The position numbers and the translations under genes are program-made. From assembly GCF_030272615.1 (NCBI RefSeq), contig NC_081405.1, forward strand, positions 475,478,008-475,542,007: a DNA stretch of 64,000 nucleotides. Reading direction: 5' to 3'. Positions 24,370-35,974 of this stretch are shown piece after piece (within the stretch, counting starts at the first letter, position 1; the number at the start of each line of letters is the position of its first letter). This DNA is from Cryptomeria japonica (Eukaryota; Streptophyta; Pinopsida; Cupressales; Cupressaceae). The notes beneath the pieces were generated by a model, which had not been told where the DNA came from, ran no database searches, and saw nothing but the letters and a program-made list of their open reading frames with translations.

Positions 24370-26392
24370 CTATGATGAACTCCCTCCCTCGGAGCTGCCT
24401 GGCCTCGGTGGAATCTGAGCCCCTAAAGGACCCACCCTAGGATCATCCTACCTGTCTCCTCTATCTAGTGGTGGTGGAGGACCCATGACCCCACCACTCG
24501 ATGCCTATCTCCTCTGACTCCCCCCCGTAGCTGTCGCTGTATGCGACGGTCTATGGAAGCTCCTCACCCACTGATCTGTTGGCACTACACCATAGTAGAG
24601 GTCCCTCCAGTAGGCTATCTCCTCTCCTGCCCGCAGGACATAAGCATATCCAGCCCCTCTGTCCTCTACTGTCTGCCTCCCAGCCCTCAGTGATGTCTCA
24701 GCCTCTATGTAGCACTGGATAGCCTAATCCCGCTCTCGCTCAGTATCCTTGAGCCTTGTCCTGAGCCGATCCCTCTCCCTCTCTAGATCCTGAATCTCAT
24801 CTGCCTGGCCCTGGCAGATCTCCCTCAGATCCAGTAGCTCAACCTCCACTAGGTCAACTCCCTCTGCCTCTACCCCTGCCTGTGGCTCATCCTCTATGGG
24901 TGCCTACCCCTGTGTCTGTACTGGTACCTGTCTCTATCCCTGTCCCTATATCTGCACCTACCTGGGACCCTGTGCTGCTAGCACCTGTAAAGGCAATCCA
25001 CCGCGACCCCTCACCACCCGAGCCTACCTCTCCTCTCCACCCTCCCTCCAAGGTGCAACTCGCCTCTCTCCAACTACTCCTCTCCTCCTCCGTCGGCCTC
25101 TGCCCCCATCACCTCCACCATCATCCTCGTCACCACCACCATCTCCCTCCAGTGCCTCGCCTGGATCTGTCAATCAGGGGAATGGATGCTTTGCCCAATA
25201 TGCTGTATACTCTGCATCCATCCTGGTGTCCTCGATCTCGGGCCACATGTCCCAAGGTAGAGGTATCATCTCCACCAACTGAGTCACTGCCTGATCATAT
25301 GACAGTAATGGCCCAAACTGTGCCTGATCCCTGACTGTGCGGGCATACATGCTTGATCCCCAGGGCATCCTCTGAATCCGACCAAACTGTTAGCCAATCC
25401 TGTCTACCAGCTATCTCTCCAGCACATAGGGCATCCGCCCAATCAGATACCTACTTCGGAAGGTGTATGGTAGCTCGACTGCATCATCCTCCCGCTGCTC
25501 GCAACCTAGATATGGTCGCCATATGACCTCATCAATGTCATCAACCACTCGCCGCCAGTACTCTAGCTTGCCAATCCATGGCTGCGATGTGATCATATCA
25601 TACAAATGTACAAAGCTGCGTCCATGACCTCTGCCCCTAAAGTGTATCGGTAGGGTAACCAACAGATGCTCGTAGGCCCATACCTGCAGCAGTGTCACTC
25701 CACAGCCCAATCCCACCGATCCATGATAAACAAACTGATGAAGCTCATAATACAAATGCGCCAGCACACATGGTCCCCAGGCATATCTGGTGTGCTGTGT
25801 CACCAGTATCTCCAGTGCTCCCCCCAGCCCACAACCAAACCCCGTGTCACCCTGTCCGGACACAAGAACCCACTGATAGCTCCTCCGATCACTGCCGACA
25901 ATGCTAACCCTGTGGCTGTCATGGTGTCCCATGCCACGTGTCCTACCCTCATCTCTAATCTAGGGTCCTAAAATACCCATCTCAATGCCTCCCTGTCTCC
26001 ATCTCGATCATATGGGATCAACTCCCCATCGATCGGCACTCGCAGAATCCTATATACATCCTCCAAGGTGACTGTCATCTCACCCATAGGCAAATGGAAT
26101 GTGCACGTCTCAGAGTGCCATCTCTCAGCCAGCGTAGTTAGCAAACCCATGTTTGCCCGAAACTCAGGCACATATAGCACATGTCTCAAACCCATCTCCT
26201 TGATGGCAGCTCTATCCTCAAATGACAACTCAAGTCGCAACTTCTGTGTTGACGAGAATCTCTCTCGTGACTCTAGCATCGACAAATACTCCTGCAGTCA
26301 AGCAAATCAAATCATGTTAGTCATCGTGGCATTCACTATTTATCACAAAATGCTACTCTCTATCTAAATGCACCTAGCTATCTACTCTAGTG

Positions 26393-26610
26393 ACACTCAC
26401 TGTTCATCACAAAGTGTTGCTATTTATCCTAGTGGTACTCCCTGTTCACCACAAAGTACTATGTGTGTTGCACTCCCTGTTCATCACAAAGTGCTACTCA
26501 CATTTGCACTCCCTGTTCATCACAAAGTGCTGCTCATATTTCAGTACTCCTTGTTCATCACAAAGTACTCTATCTTGGTACTCACTGTTCATCACAAAGT
26601 GCCTTGATCT
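26393..26610. repeat. Irregular tandem repeat in the PMD intron
   Basis: Six copies of CCCTGTTCATCACAAAGTGC-like sequence occur with spacings of 34 to 42 bp (TGTTCA starts near 26401, 26443, 26478, 26514, 26552 and 26586). Confidence 0.9.
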
Positions 26611-26789
26611 ATCCTAGTCTTCCTAGAGGACCTGCTTGAGTGTATCCTCTCAGTAGCTTATCCAATCGATAGCGTATGTTCATCACAGAACTGTCGATTT
26701 GACCTAGAAGATGCAAATTCATACTTTTCAAACGCAAATGCGCTTACATGACACAAATGCTCTTAGAGACTACATAGATGCATCTGCTT

Positions 26790-27000
26790 GACACAGACAC
26801 ACATTCTTGATACAGACGTGCCTAGGCTCTTCATAGATGCACCTCTTTGACACAGACGTGCCTTCTTGGCACAAACGCGCCTGAACAACATAGACGCGAC
26901 CGCATTTGACACAAACGCGGGTCCAAACATAGACACGCCTGGCACAAACACAGACGTGCCTAGCAAACACAGACGCGCCTGGCACCAACACAGATGTGCC
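26790..27000 (-). repeat. Degenerate ACACAGACGCG minisatellite
   Basis: About ten copies of ACACAGACG(C/T)GCCT-like sequence. This is the reverse complement of the GCGTCTGTGT motif repeated in the leader at 12990-13215 and 14441-14605 of the same element. Confidence 0.85.
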
Positions 27001-27513
27001 TAAACATTTTTTGACACTTTTTGGACCCTAGTCTAAGCACATTTATTACCCTATTCAACATGCATTAATGACAAAATTAAATGCGTCAAAGTACGAGGAG
27101 GTTTGGTGGTACTTACTGGCTCTCCTACCTCTGCAGGCCTCTAAAATCGGCGAACGCGGTCGAATCTGTGAGTGAAAGCCATCGCTGCTGACTGCTCCTG
27201 CTCTATTTTCACTCTGCAATATGCTCTTGTGGATGTGTAGATGACAATGAGGATGTATTTTCCCTCGTGGTCTATCTTATAGCCTACCCTAGCCCTTGCA
27301 TTCATTTCCCGAGTCAGTCTTCGTTATCCCGTGACTTTGTCACTTTATCTGGTCAATCCATTCTATCCCGTCTTTCTTATCAAGAGATTGTCTGCAATCT
27401 TTTCAGACATTTTCATCCAATCTCTCGAGGGGGCATATCATTCCCATCTTGGGGCAAATTTGTATCAGTTCATCTTATTTTCTTTGAAACAACGCGACAA
27501 GCTGCATTGTCTT

Positions 27514-27527
27514 AAAGAGGGGCAAAA
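27514..27527 (+). other. Polypurine tract of the Tat element
   Basis: AAAGAGGGGCAAAA directly abuts the TG of the 3' LTR. The same tract on the minus strand adjoins the LTR at 48419. Confidence 0.85.
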
Positions 27528-28263
27528 TGTAGACACCCAAAATTGTCCAGTCTAATTAAATAAATATTTTATTTATTTAATTATCTAAGCCTAATTCTTC
27601 TATTAATTAAATAAATCCATTAATTCATTTATCCTCTTCTAGCCTTATTTCTTATTTAAATAAATACATTTATTTATTTAAATTATCATTTTCCTAAATT
27701 AAATAAATATTCTTATTTATTTAGTTATCCTACTTCTTCTATTAATTAAATAAATCTTTATTTATTTAATTAATTCATTAGCCTTTTCTACCCATGACAC
27801 ATGTCATTCATCTCTTAATTCATACACTACCTACCCTCTAATCATAGCTGACCTCCTTTTACACCTCTCAATCTTATCCCTCCATTTCATATTGTGTCTT
27901 CTATATAAGGAGATGCTTTCTTCATTATCAAACCCTAATGATCCTAATGAGCTAACTACTTGATCAATTTGACTACACTACGATCCTACTTGCAACCACA
28001 TTTTGTTCTTTGTTGAGCTCTTGTGCACATAAAATCTAAGAGCAAATATATCAAGCAAGATCAATGGAGATAGGAAGAATGGAGATCAAAATCCTATTGG
28101 ACATGTGATGGTATAATCTTTGTGATTTCATTTGATTTGCATTGTCTTAGGTAATCTTCATATGTTATGGTGGATCTTTGTTGTTGTTAGGCTAGGGTTT
28201 TGTGGTTGGATTCATTTAGCCTTTCAATATTGTTATTATTGTTATCCATTTTCACCATATACA
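27528..28263 (+). repeat. 3' LTR of the Tat element
   Basis: 736 bp, TGTAGACACCC to CCATATACA, with TATATAA at 27902-27908. It differs from the 5' LTR at 12 positions by my count and has no indels. The second ATAAT target copy follows at 28264. Confidence 0.95.
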
Positions 28264-28602
28264 ATAATGGTAATAAATACTTAAAAGTATTCCCAATATT
28301 TATAATAGTCATATTCAAAGTAGTGACTAGAAATTAATTTGTTTAAACAAAAATGGATTAAAAAGATTTAGAATAAATCAATACACTTCAAAATAAATAT
28401 AAAATAAATTAATATATTTATTTATTTATCAGTAATTAAATTAATTATACTTTTAATTATAAATTACAAGCATCATATGATATAAATATTTTAAATGCAT
28501 TTATGTATAAGATATTAAATATATTTCCATCTTTAAAGTATTACATTTAATAAAATTTTAACTTTTATTTAACAAAATATTCTATTTTATTTAAGAAGTG
28601 TA
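28264..28602. other. AT-rich spacer
   Basis: Very AT-rich sequence that continues the region left of the Tat insertion (before 12110). No genes or repeats are recognised. Confidence 0.5.
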
Positions 28603-29121
28603 TTATTTAATTCTAGATTTTTTTTGATTTTTTTTTTGATAAAAGTGGATAGAACCACTGAACTATATTAAATTTTAAAAGATTTTTACAATGTTTGGTT
28701 CAAAAAGCACTAAAGGGAAAGAACCAGTAAGAAAACCCTTCAGTATTGCTTAAGTAACACAAGCCTATTCTACCCAATACCAAATGCCCATTGGCATAGT
28801 ACATCAAAAAACCCATCCCAATTACATAAGCCGCATTATATATAAAGGAAGCCGCCAACAGAAGCATATAGAAGGAAGATTAAAGTATGATCATCGAAGG
28901 ATGCATATCCATTGCTGCCAAAAAATGCTAGTCTGAACCACCCCTATCTATGAAACACAATTCTCCAAAACCACTAGTTAGAATGATACCACATAGCAGA
29001 AATGAAACCAAAATCAGAGACCTTGTCAAAATAAACATTGTGATAAAGCATAGCAGAACCCACACCAAAGAAAAGCCACACCAAATAAGGAGGTTGATGA
29101 AGACTACAACTATGCCCTTCT

Positions 29122-32100
29122 TTACTTCAAATATTCCAAAACTGAGGAAGGGATCTCATCCACACTTACCTCCTGCATATTAGCTTCACTGTCAATGGCT
29201 AAGTTAGCCAAGAAATCTACAATCTTATTCACTTCCCTATAACAATGGGAAATCAAAAAGGAATAAAAAAAATCTAATTTTTGCAAAATATGATCAAGTA
29301 TATATTGTAATTGCCAACAATTCAACTTCTTTTTCATGACACTTTGAATAATAACCATAGAATCACCCTCAATTATCAAGTCCTTAATTCCCAAAGATAT
29401 AGCCATATCCAAACCAAAGGACAAAGCAAAGAATTTTGCACAATTGTTAGACTTGAAACCAATCGCATGACAACGAGCCTGAGCAAATATTACCTTATGA
29501 TCATAAACTACCATACCTGCCCCTGCCAGGCCAGGGTTCCCGCAAGAAGCACCATCAAAATTCAATTTAAAGTGCCCTTGCGGAGGAGGTTTCTAGCAAG
29601 CAAAATTTCTCTTACTTATAGCATTAGTCTTATTTAAAATAGATCCATGAGAAGGTAAGACTGATAACATTCTCCAAACTCGAGTTACCATACCATCTCA
29701 ATGAGAAAAAGAGGTAAGGGTTTCCAAATTCTTATAGATAAAAGACAAAGCAACTTCAGAGATGGAAGAGTCAATCGTCAATAAAACCTCAGCCAAGGAA
29801 GAACTTATTTATTTAAAAATCCTATTACTTTGCTCTAACCAAATATTCCAAATCACAATAGATGGGGAAATAATCCAAAGACATGTATAGAAAGATGAGG
29901 CAAATAGGAGAGGCCAAGCTCTAATGTGGGAAAGGAGATCCTTACCAATAACAAAGGATAGATTAAGCTTTTCAAACAACCACTGCCAGCAAGCATAGGC
30001 AAAATCACAGTGAAGAAACAAGTATGCAAAGGATTCTAAATTGTTATTACAAAAGACACAAGAAAATACTGTAGTAATACCCAACCTGTACAACCTCATT
30101 CCTGTAAGGACCCTATCCTGCACTACTAACCAAGCAAAAGCACCAGCCTTTGGGAGGCAAGCCATATGCCAAAACAGCTTGTATGGCCAAGTAGATAAAT
30201 CTTTACCAACCAAGAGAGAATTATAGCCATCCTTAACCGTGTACTTACCAGAGATATTCCTTGTCTAGATAAGCTCATCGTCGGCATCAGAAAGAATTAT
30301 TACTCTCTCCCCCAAGATATTTTCATATTCCAATTTCACATTTTGATCAATATCTAAAAACTCAATTGATTTCCATTTTGCCACCTTAAGATTCCCACTA
30401 TACTCAATTTCAAAATAATCAGCCACAAAGACACCCCAAAGGGAAGAAAGAGTGGAAATTAAAGGAGACCAATCCCTCGAGTTCACCAAAGGGGGATATC
30501 CATTCCAAACATCCTCCCAAAACTTGGCCTTTTTACCATTATGAACAATCCATGAGAGATGAGGCAAAATCATTGATTTACATTTACATAGAAAATTCCA
30601 AATAGCTGAACCAGACAGTAAATTAGAAACTTGAAAAACATACTCTCTTGGTTCGTTATTTAAATATTTAGCAAACATAATTTGTGCCCAAAAGGAGAAT
30701 GGTCTCTCATATAATTTCCAAACCAACTTAGCACCTAAGGCTAAATTCTGACTTTCCAGACTCCTAATGCCTGTGCCCCCAAGGTTTTTAGGCAAACAAA
30801 CTTTATCCCATGCTACCAGAGGGAGTTTCTTCTTACGTTCTTTGTTATTACTCCAAAGGAAGGACCTAAGAGTATCTTGCAAACTAACAAGAATCACTTT
30901 CGGAGACTTCAAAACAGACATGAGATAAATAGGAACAACATTTAGGATAGACTTAATAAGAACAATCTTACCAGCCAAAGATAACCATCTATGATTCCAG
31001 GATAGGATCCTTCTAGAGATAACTGAAATGATCTTATCCCAAAACTCAACTCTATCCTTCTTAACAAAGAAATGTATACCAAGATAAGAACATGGAAGAT
31101 TTCCAGATGCAAATCCCCAAAAACTCTTCAATCTATCCTAAACCAATTGTGAAGCATGAAGGAAAAAAATCTTTGACTTATCAATATTGACTCTCTGACC
31201 AGAAAAGGATGCATAATTCTGTATTATCCCCTTTATCACTCTTGCCTCACCCAAAGAGGCATGACCAAATAACAAGGTATCATCTACAAAAAAGCAATGC
31301 AAAATGCTTTGTGGAACATTATGAATCCTAATTCCCTTCCAAATCCCTCCCAGCTTAGCGGCTCTTATAGCCCAACTGAATGTTTCAGCTAGAAGAATGA
31401 ACAAGAAAGGAGACAGGGGATCCCCCTACCTCAAACCCCTAGAAGAGGAGAAAAAACCACAAGGGGAGCCATTAATTAGAACTGAGAACCTTGCAGAAGA
31501 AATACAAGCACGAATCCATTTGACCCATGCCTTGGAAAAGCCCAATTTAAGTAGAACAACACACAACACCCCCCATTCTACTCTATCATATGCTTTCATC
31601 ATATCTAATTTGAGGATCATGGCCGAGATTCTCTAAGTAGAAATAGAATGCAGAACCTCATGTGCCACTATAGCTCCCTCTGTCATCTCCCTTCCTGGAA
31701 CAAAACCACCTTGTTCTAAAGAAATGATCCTAGGCAGAATTTTAGCCAACCTTAAAGAAATAGCCTTGGTAAAAATCTTGTACAAAGTATTACATAAAGC
31801 AATAGGGTGAAAATTAGCAAATATCTTGGTAACCTCTTTTTTAAGAATAATTGCAATCATTGTAGTATTAAGCTCTTTCAAAATAGACCTATTCCTTCTA
31901 GCTTCCTCAAGGGCCAATAAAACATCATTCCCCACAAAATCCTAGCATTTCTAAAAAAAAAAAGGAGTAAATCCATCCAGTCCCAGAGCCTTATCAGGGT
32001 TCATTGCAAAAACATCATTCTTAACTTCATCCAAAGAAAAAGGAGACATCAACATTTTATTATTTTCTGAAGAAACTAAACAAGGAATATTAGAAGAAAT

Positions 32101-33366
32101 GTTATTATGAAGATCTCCATGCTCCGAAGACAATAATGACTTAAAAAACCTAATTGCCTCTGAAGCAATATCCTCCTGTTCTATTAAAAGTCTGCCATTT
32201 GGAAACTCAATACAAGATATCCTATTTCCACTTCTCTTAATTTTTTTTGAAGAGTGAAAATTTTTTGTATTTCTATCACCATCTGAAAGCTAGATCTCCC
32301 TCGATTTCTGTCTCCAATAGATTTCTTCTCTAGACAAAACTTCTTCAAGCTCTACTTTTAGCAATTTTAGTTCATCAAAAACAAGAGGCACCATACCATG
32401 TTGAATCACATGTGAATTAAGACATTCAATCATATATTGAATCCTCTGTTTTTCCAGAAAGATGTTCTTAAAATGCAATATATTCCATTCTCTAATATTA
32501 AATTTCAAAAATCTCAACTTCTTAGCAATCTGAAACATTAGGGATATAGAGCAATAAGGAGCAGAACTCCACCATTTTTTGAGTAAAGGCAAAAAGGAAG
32601 AATCTCTAAACCACATAGGCTCAAATTTAAAAGGTGACTTAAAAGGAGCTTTATCTTCCAGAATTGATAGAGAAATTAGAAAATGATCTGACCCCGAAAT
32701 TGGAAGAATAGACGAAAAAAATTTGAACTTTGAATCAATCCAAACATCTGATAACAAAAACTGGTCTAACATTTGTGCAATCTGAGAAAAATCTCTTCGC
32801 ATATTTGTCCATGTGAAAATCCCATTCTGAAACTAACAATCAAAAAGACGCATGTCCTTAATGAACATCCCAAAGTCTTCCATAATTTTTTTATTAGGAA
32901 GAATACCTCCTTTCTTTTCTCCCAAGTCAGTGATAGCATTAAAATCCCCCCCAAAGATTATAAAGGGACCATGCCTTAAAGGGGAAGAAATCCTCTTAAG
33001 TTCTCCCCATAATTTAGTCTTCCTTTGAATACCAAAAGGAGCATAAATATTAAAAAGCCAAAACTTAACCTTTGAAAGCTTGCTTTTAACTAAGGCCAAC
33101 ATACAGTTTACAGTAGAAGCAACTAGCTCAACCTCAATGTTATAGTTATTCCAAAGAAATACCAAACCCCCTGATGCACCACAAGCTGGAGAGGAGAGGA
33201 ATTCCCACTTTCTCCAAGAAGAAAAAACCAAATCAGCAGACTCCTTTGACAATTTTGTCTCTTGCAACATGAAAATATCACACTTACCTAAGTCCATCTG
33301 GGACTTAATTAAGCACCTCTTGTTAGGGGCATTTAAGCCCCTAACATTCCAAGATATAATTCTCAT
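29122..33366 (-). pseudogene. LINE ORF2: endonuclease, reverse transcriptase, RNase H
   Basis: It makes and primes at a target nick and copies the RNA. The endonuclease starts MRIISWNVRGLN at 33366, with LQETKL, YAPFG, GGDFNAI and the C-terminal SDHFLI. RT follows (KALGLDGFTP, ILKLDMMKAYDRVEW, GLR-stop-GDPLSPFLF and catalytic FVDDTLLFG, where A is more usual than V). A zinc-binding RT-associated region lies at about 30213-29900 and RNase H at 29565 (NFDGASCGNPG); its usual AE motif reads AK. More than ten in-frame stops occur, mostly where relatives have Trp or Gln, with no frameshift. Its ATG overlaps the ORF1 stop as ATGA. Confidence 0.93.
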
Positions 33367-35474
33367 TGCTCTCGAGGGGAGACTGAGGCTCCCCTCTTTC
33401 CCTTAGATGAAGAAGAGTTTCCTTCTCGAAAACTAATTTGAAGATTACGCTTCACAGCCCCCAACCTAGTCACAAGAGGACTGATAATAGACCTCTTACT
33501 CCTCTTGCCCTTAGGAGTACCACTTCCTTTCATAGCATCACCAAGAGAAACCGAATGCTTCCCTTTCCCAACACCAGGAGAAAGAGACAAAGTCTGCTAA
33601 ATCCCAGCATCAATCTCCAATTGAGTCTTTCGATTCTTTGGAGGCCTACCCCTACCAAGAGAAACCATAGATGAAGCCCTAATTAGAGTAGTTTGAACAA
33701 TTGATAAACTCTTACTTGACTTAGGAGAAGTCATGGCTAAATTATCTGTGATGCCCACTTCTGATGAAGCCAAAATCTCAAAAGGGTTAGCAGATGCAGA
33801 AATAGGAAGGGTCGATTTAATTCCCCCCAAGTCATTCTCAATGGATCAAATAACCCTATTCATAATGTCCTCATCCATCTGATGCTCATGATCTTTAAAA
33901 AGATCATTCACTTGGTGAACCAGATTTTCATCTGGCACAATAACAGGAATGTCCCCCAATTGCATATTATTTCCTAAGGTGGCGTTATTATCCACATCCA
34001 CATCAACATGTTGCGAAGAATTAGACACCAATTCTTTGACTTGTTGAGCAAGGATAGCATCATCAGGAAACCCTAGAGATGAAACCCGAACATTAGACTC
34101 TGAAACAACCCCATCATTCTTCACAAAAATCTGACCAATCCCCTGACAACTTTCTAAGCACTCTTTTGACTTCACAGGACAGACAGGATTCCCACCACCA
34201 TCATTTAGTGACTTATCCAAGAAATTTGAGGTAGTGAGATTTGGAAGTAGATCATCCACATTGTTGTCCCTTGAAACCACAATATTCTGGTGAGCTACTA
34301 TCTTATCCTTACTTGTAAAAAACCCTACAGACTCTGGATCGTGAGACACAACATAAACCTCTCGCTTCCCAACATCACTCATACCCTGGTTAACCTCAAA
34401 AGTAGCGGGAGGTTTCCCAGTGGAACAATTAACTAATAGTTTATCCAAAAATAGATTATCATTACTACCCAAGCAATGTTCTGCCTTACCCAGAATAGAG
34501 GATTTTGAAAAATCCATAAGGAAAGGAGCATCCAATTGCAAGGAAGTTTTACCAAAGTCTTTCTCCAACTTATTAATTGGTTGTTTCCAGATACCCTCAT
34601 GAGATTTAATGATACAGGTTCGAGGGAAAACATTATTAGGGTTAGTCAAGACACAAATTTGTACCAAAACCTCCCCCTCCACAAAATTAAAGCTTGATGA
34701 TAAGAAAGAACCACAAGTATTACCAATTTGTTCCAAAACCTCTGGGCCCATAAATTCAAATGGTAATTTGGGCAAGCCAAACCAGAAAGGAACTAATTTA
34801 AAGCTTGACCAAGTAGGGACATAAAATGGTTTCCAAGCCGAAACAAACACTAAATTTTTACCAAACCAGTAATGTGAAGATTTTAAAACTTCATCCCTAA
34901 CAGAAGAAGAGTTGAAAACAATAATAAATGCATTTGCAGAGAGTAATTGAAAATAACGCATATCAGACCACTTTTTCTGCAATTTATGATGAAATTTAGA
35001 TAAACTAGTTGCATTCCCCCATATTTCCCCAGAAATAGCATGTGTATGCAAACAACGAGCTTTCAAATCCACAACAAAATCAAGAAAATCAATGCATGGA
35101 ACAGGAGCCCATACCTGTGAAGACCCACCTCCTAAATCAGAGCTAGTTTGATTTTCACTTACCTTATCATCTTTTCCTGATGTTGAAGATTCCCTTACCT
35201 TATCCCCCCTTTGATGTGACAAAGATAACTCAAGTGGGTTACTGTTAGATTGTTTGTCCATCATCTTTTCACCAGTGTTCAGCCAAGAAGCCCTAATTGC
35301 CTCATTTATAGATGAAAACTTCACAACTTTTGCATAGGATGGTTTTCCTCCCAGCGCTATAGATTGTTTACCCAGAAACCCCTTTAAATGATTTGGGATA
35401 AACTTTTGCCACGGGCACTGACCAAAATGCCTACGATCCAAAAATCGTTGATGCCCTTCACCAGATCTGTCCAT
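33363..35474 (-). pseudogene. LINE ORF1: DUF4283-type nucleic-acid-binding protein
   Basis: The frame starts MDRSGEGHQRF at 35474 and reaches TGA at 33363-33365, about 703 codons, with two stops on the way (TGA at 33846, TAG at 33597) and no frameshift. The central region (about residues 120-300) has the pattern of the plant DUF4283 domain found in LINE ORF1 proteins (WSDMRYFQLLSANAFIIVF, WFGLPKLPFEFMGPEVLEQI). No CCHC zinc knuckle is evident. The basic C-terminus (PKGKRSKRS) may bind RNA. Its product would package the LINE transcript. Confidence 0.85.
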
Positions 35475-35849
35475 ACTCCACCAATTTCCACTGCTTGGAC
35501 CTCTAAAAAAACCCCAAAAATACTTGGAGACCGGTTTGAAATTTCATAAGTCTACCCTCAACCAATTTTGCACTGCCATATCTACCCATTTGCCCTTCGT
35601 GAAGACCAGCTATGGGACATGCGACTGATCTTCCCAGGCCACATCAGCCCACACACCAATAACCCTAGATTCATCCATGTCTTACAGGCAAAAGAACAAA
35701 ACTTGAAGAATACCAAAATGTGGGTATGCTGCTCTTTCAAAAAAAAAACACAGATAGTTTAATCAAACCCTAATTCTCTGGCGAAAAGGGAGAGCCAAAT
35801 ATTGATTAATCTATTATCAGTGCCAGATAAATTGCAGCAATATATTAAT

Positions 35850-35974
35850 CATCAAGATCCATTGTCTTTAAGTCGCTGCTCTCTGATAAATAAATAGCAG
35901 CATTATTAACCAGTATGTCGAGGCCGCCATAGTTATCCTTCATCCACCTTCCAAAATCTAAAATACTGTTGCAC
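35850..35974 (-). pseudogene. Short-chain dehydrogenase fragment at the LINE 5' edge
   Basis: From the LINE boundary inward one frame reads ILDFGRWMKDNYGGLDILVN followed by NAAIYL. This is the NNAG region of plant short-chain dehydrogenase/reductases, with A for the usual G. The fragment begins directly inside the target duplication, is in sense with the LINE and ends at TAA near 35850. It is too short to function. The likely origin is a chimeric transcript or template switch; a coincidental insertion site is less likely. Confidence 0.75.

Larger units (their letters stand above)
26292..27116 (-). other. Intron of the antisense PMD gene
   Basis: Read on the minus strand it begins GTAAGT at 27116 and ends TGCAG at 26292, 825 bp in all. 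The flanking exons join in phase 0. It holds two repeat arrays (26393-26610 and 26790-27000). Because it is antisense to the genomic RNA of the retroelement, it would survive retrotransposition unspliced. Confidence 0.7.
24370..27182 (-). pseudogene. Antisense plant-mobile-domain (PMD) gene with one intron
   Basis: PMD proteins include Arabidopsis MAIN and MAIL1, and relatives occur inside transposons. Exon 1 runs from ATG (27182-27180) to 27117, followed by the donor GTAAGT. The acceptor TGACTGCAG ends at 26292, and exon 2 starts GAG in the same phase. Exon 2 has the PMD hallmarks: ERWHSETCTFHLPMGEMTVT, LEDVYRILRVPIDGE, GFLCPDR, TRYAWGPCVLAHLYYELHQ, GVTLLQVWAYEH and VIWRPYLG. A Gly/Arg-rich stretch and an acidic/basic coiled coil (DLERERDRLRTRLKDTERER) close the protein, and the last stop is at 24370-24372. 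Damage: an in-frame TAG in exon 1, several stops in exon 2 (one at 25968), and one frameshift near 25815. It lies opposite to gag-pol. Confidence 0.85.
12110..28263 (+). mobile_element. Complete 16.2-kb Tat-lineage Ty3/gypsy retrotransposon
   Basis: Two 736-bp LTRs in direct orientation are flanked by the 5-bp duplication ATAAT (12105-12109 and 28264-28268). Inside are a PBS, a 2.2-kb leader, gag, protease, G-patch-like segment, RT, RNase H, a second RNase H, integrase, a 5-kb 3' region and a PPT. The extra RNase H and the order of domains assign it to the Tat group (Tat, Retand and Ogre relatives). I count 12 differences between the LTRs, about 98.4% identity, 11 of them transitions. Gag and pol hold several nonsense codons, so this copy cannot act autonomously. 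An antisense PMD gene occupies 24370-27182. Confidence 0.93.
28619..35974 (-). mobile_element. Full-length L1-type LINE, 7.4 kb
   Basis: A 16-bp target duplication TTATTTAATTCTAGAT (28603-28618 and 35975-35990) brackets an element with a 5' region, ORF1, ORF2 and an A-rich 3' tail (minus strand, about 28640-28619). The order is endonuclease, reverse transcriptase, zinc-binding region and RNase H, as in plant L1 elements. ORF2 keeps a single reading frame from 33366 to 29122, and the damage found is nonsense codons. The extreme 5' end is a dehydrogenase-like fragment. Confidence 0.93.

Noticed and set aside
24882-25971. Plus-strand proline/serine/histidine-rich frames
   Set aside because: They are the opposite strand of the antisense PMD gene, whose minus-strand translation has recognisable PMD motifs.
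26393-26610. Possible CRISPR-like array
   Set aside because: Units are diverged, spacing is irregular (34-42 bp), the spacers are not unique sequences of constant length, and the context is a plant retrotransposon intron.
28625-28640. Independent poly(T) microsatellite
   Set aside because: On the minus strand it is the A-rich 3' tail of the LINE, directly inside the target duplication.
15097-35474. Stop-codon reassignment (TAG/TAA/TGA read as Gln, Trp or Arg)
   Set aside because: All three stop codons are affected, in elements that are otherwise decaying, and CAG, CAA and TGG remain common. C-to-T/G-to-A mutation explains the pattern without a new code.
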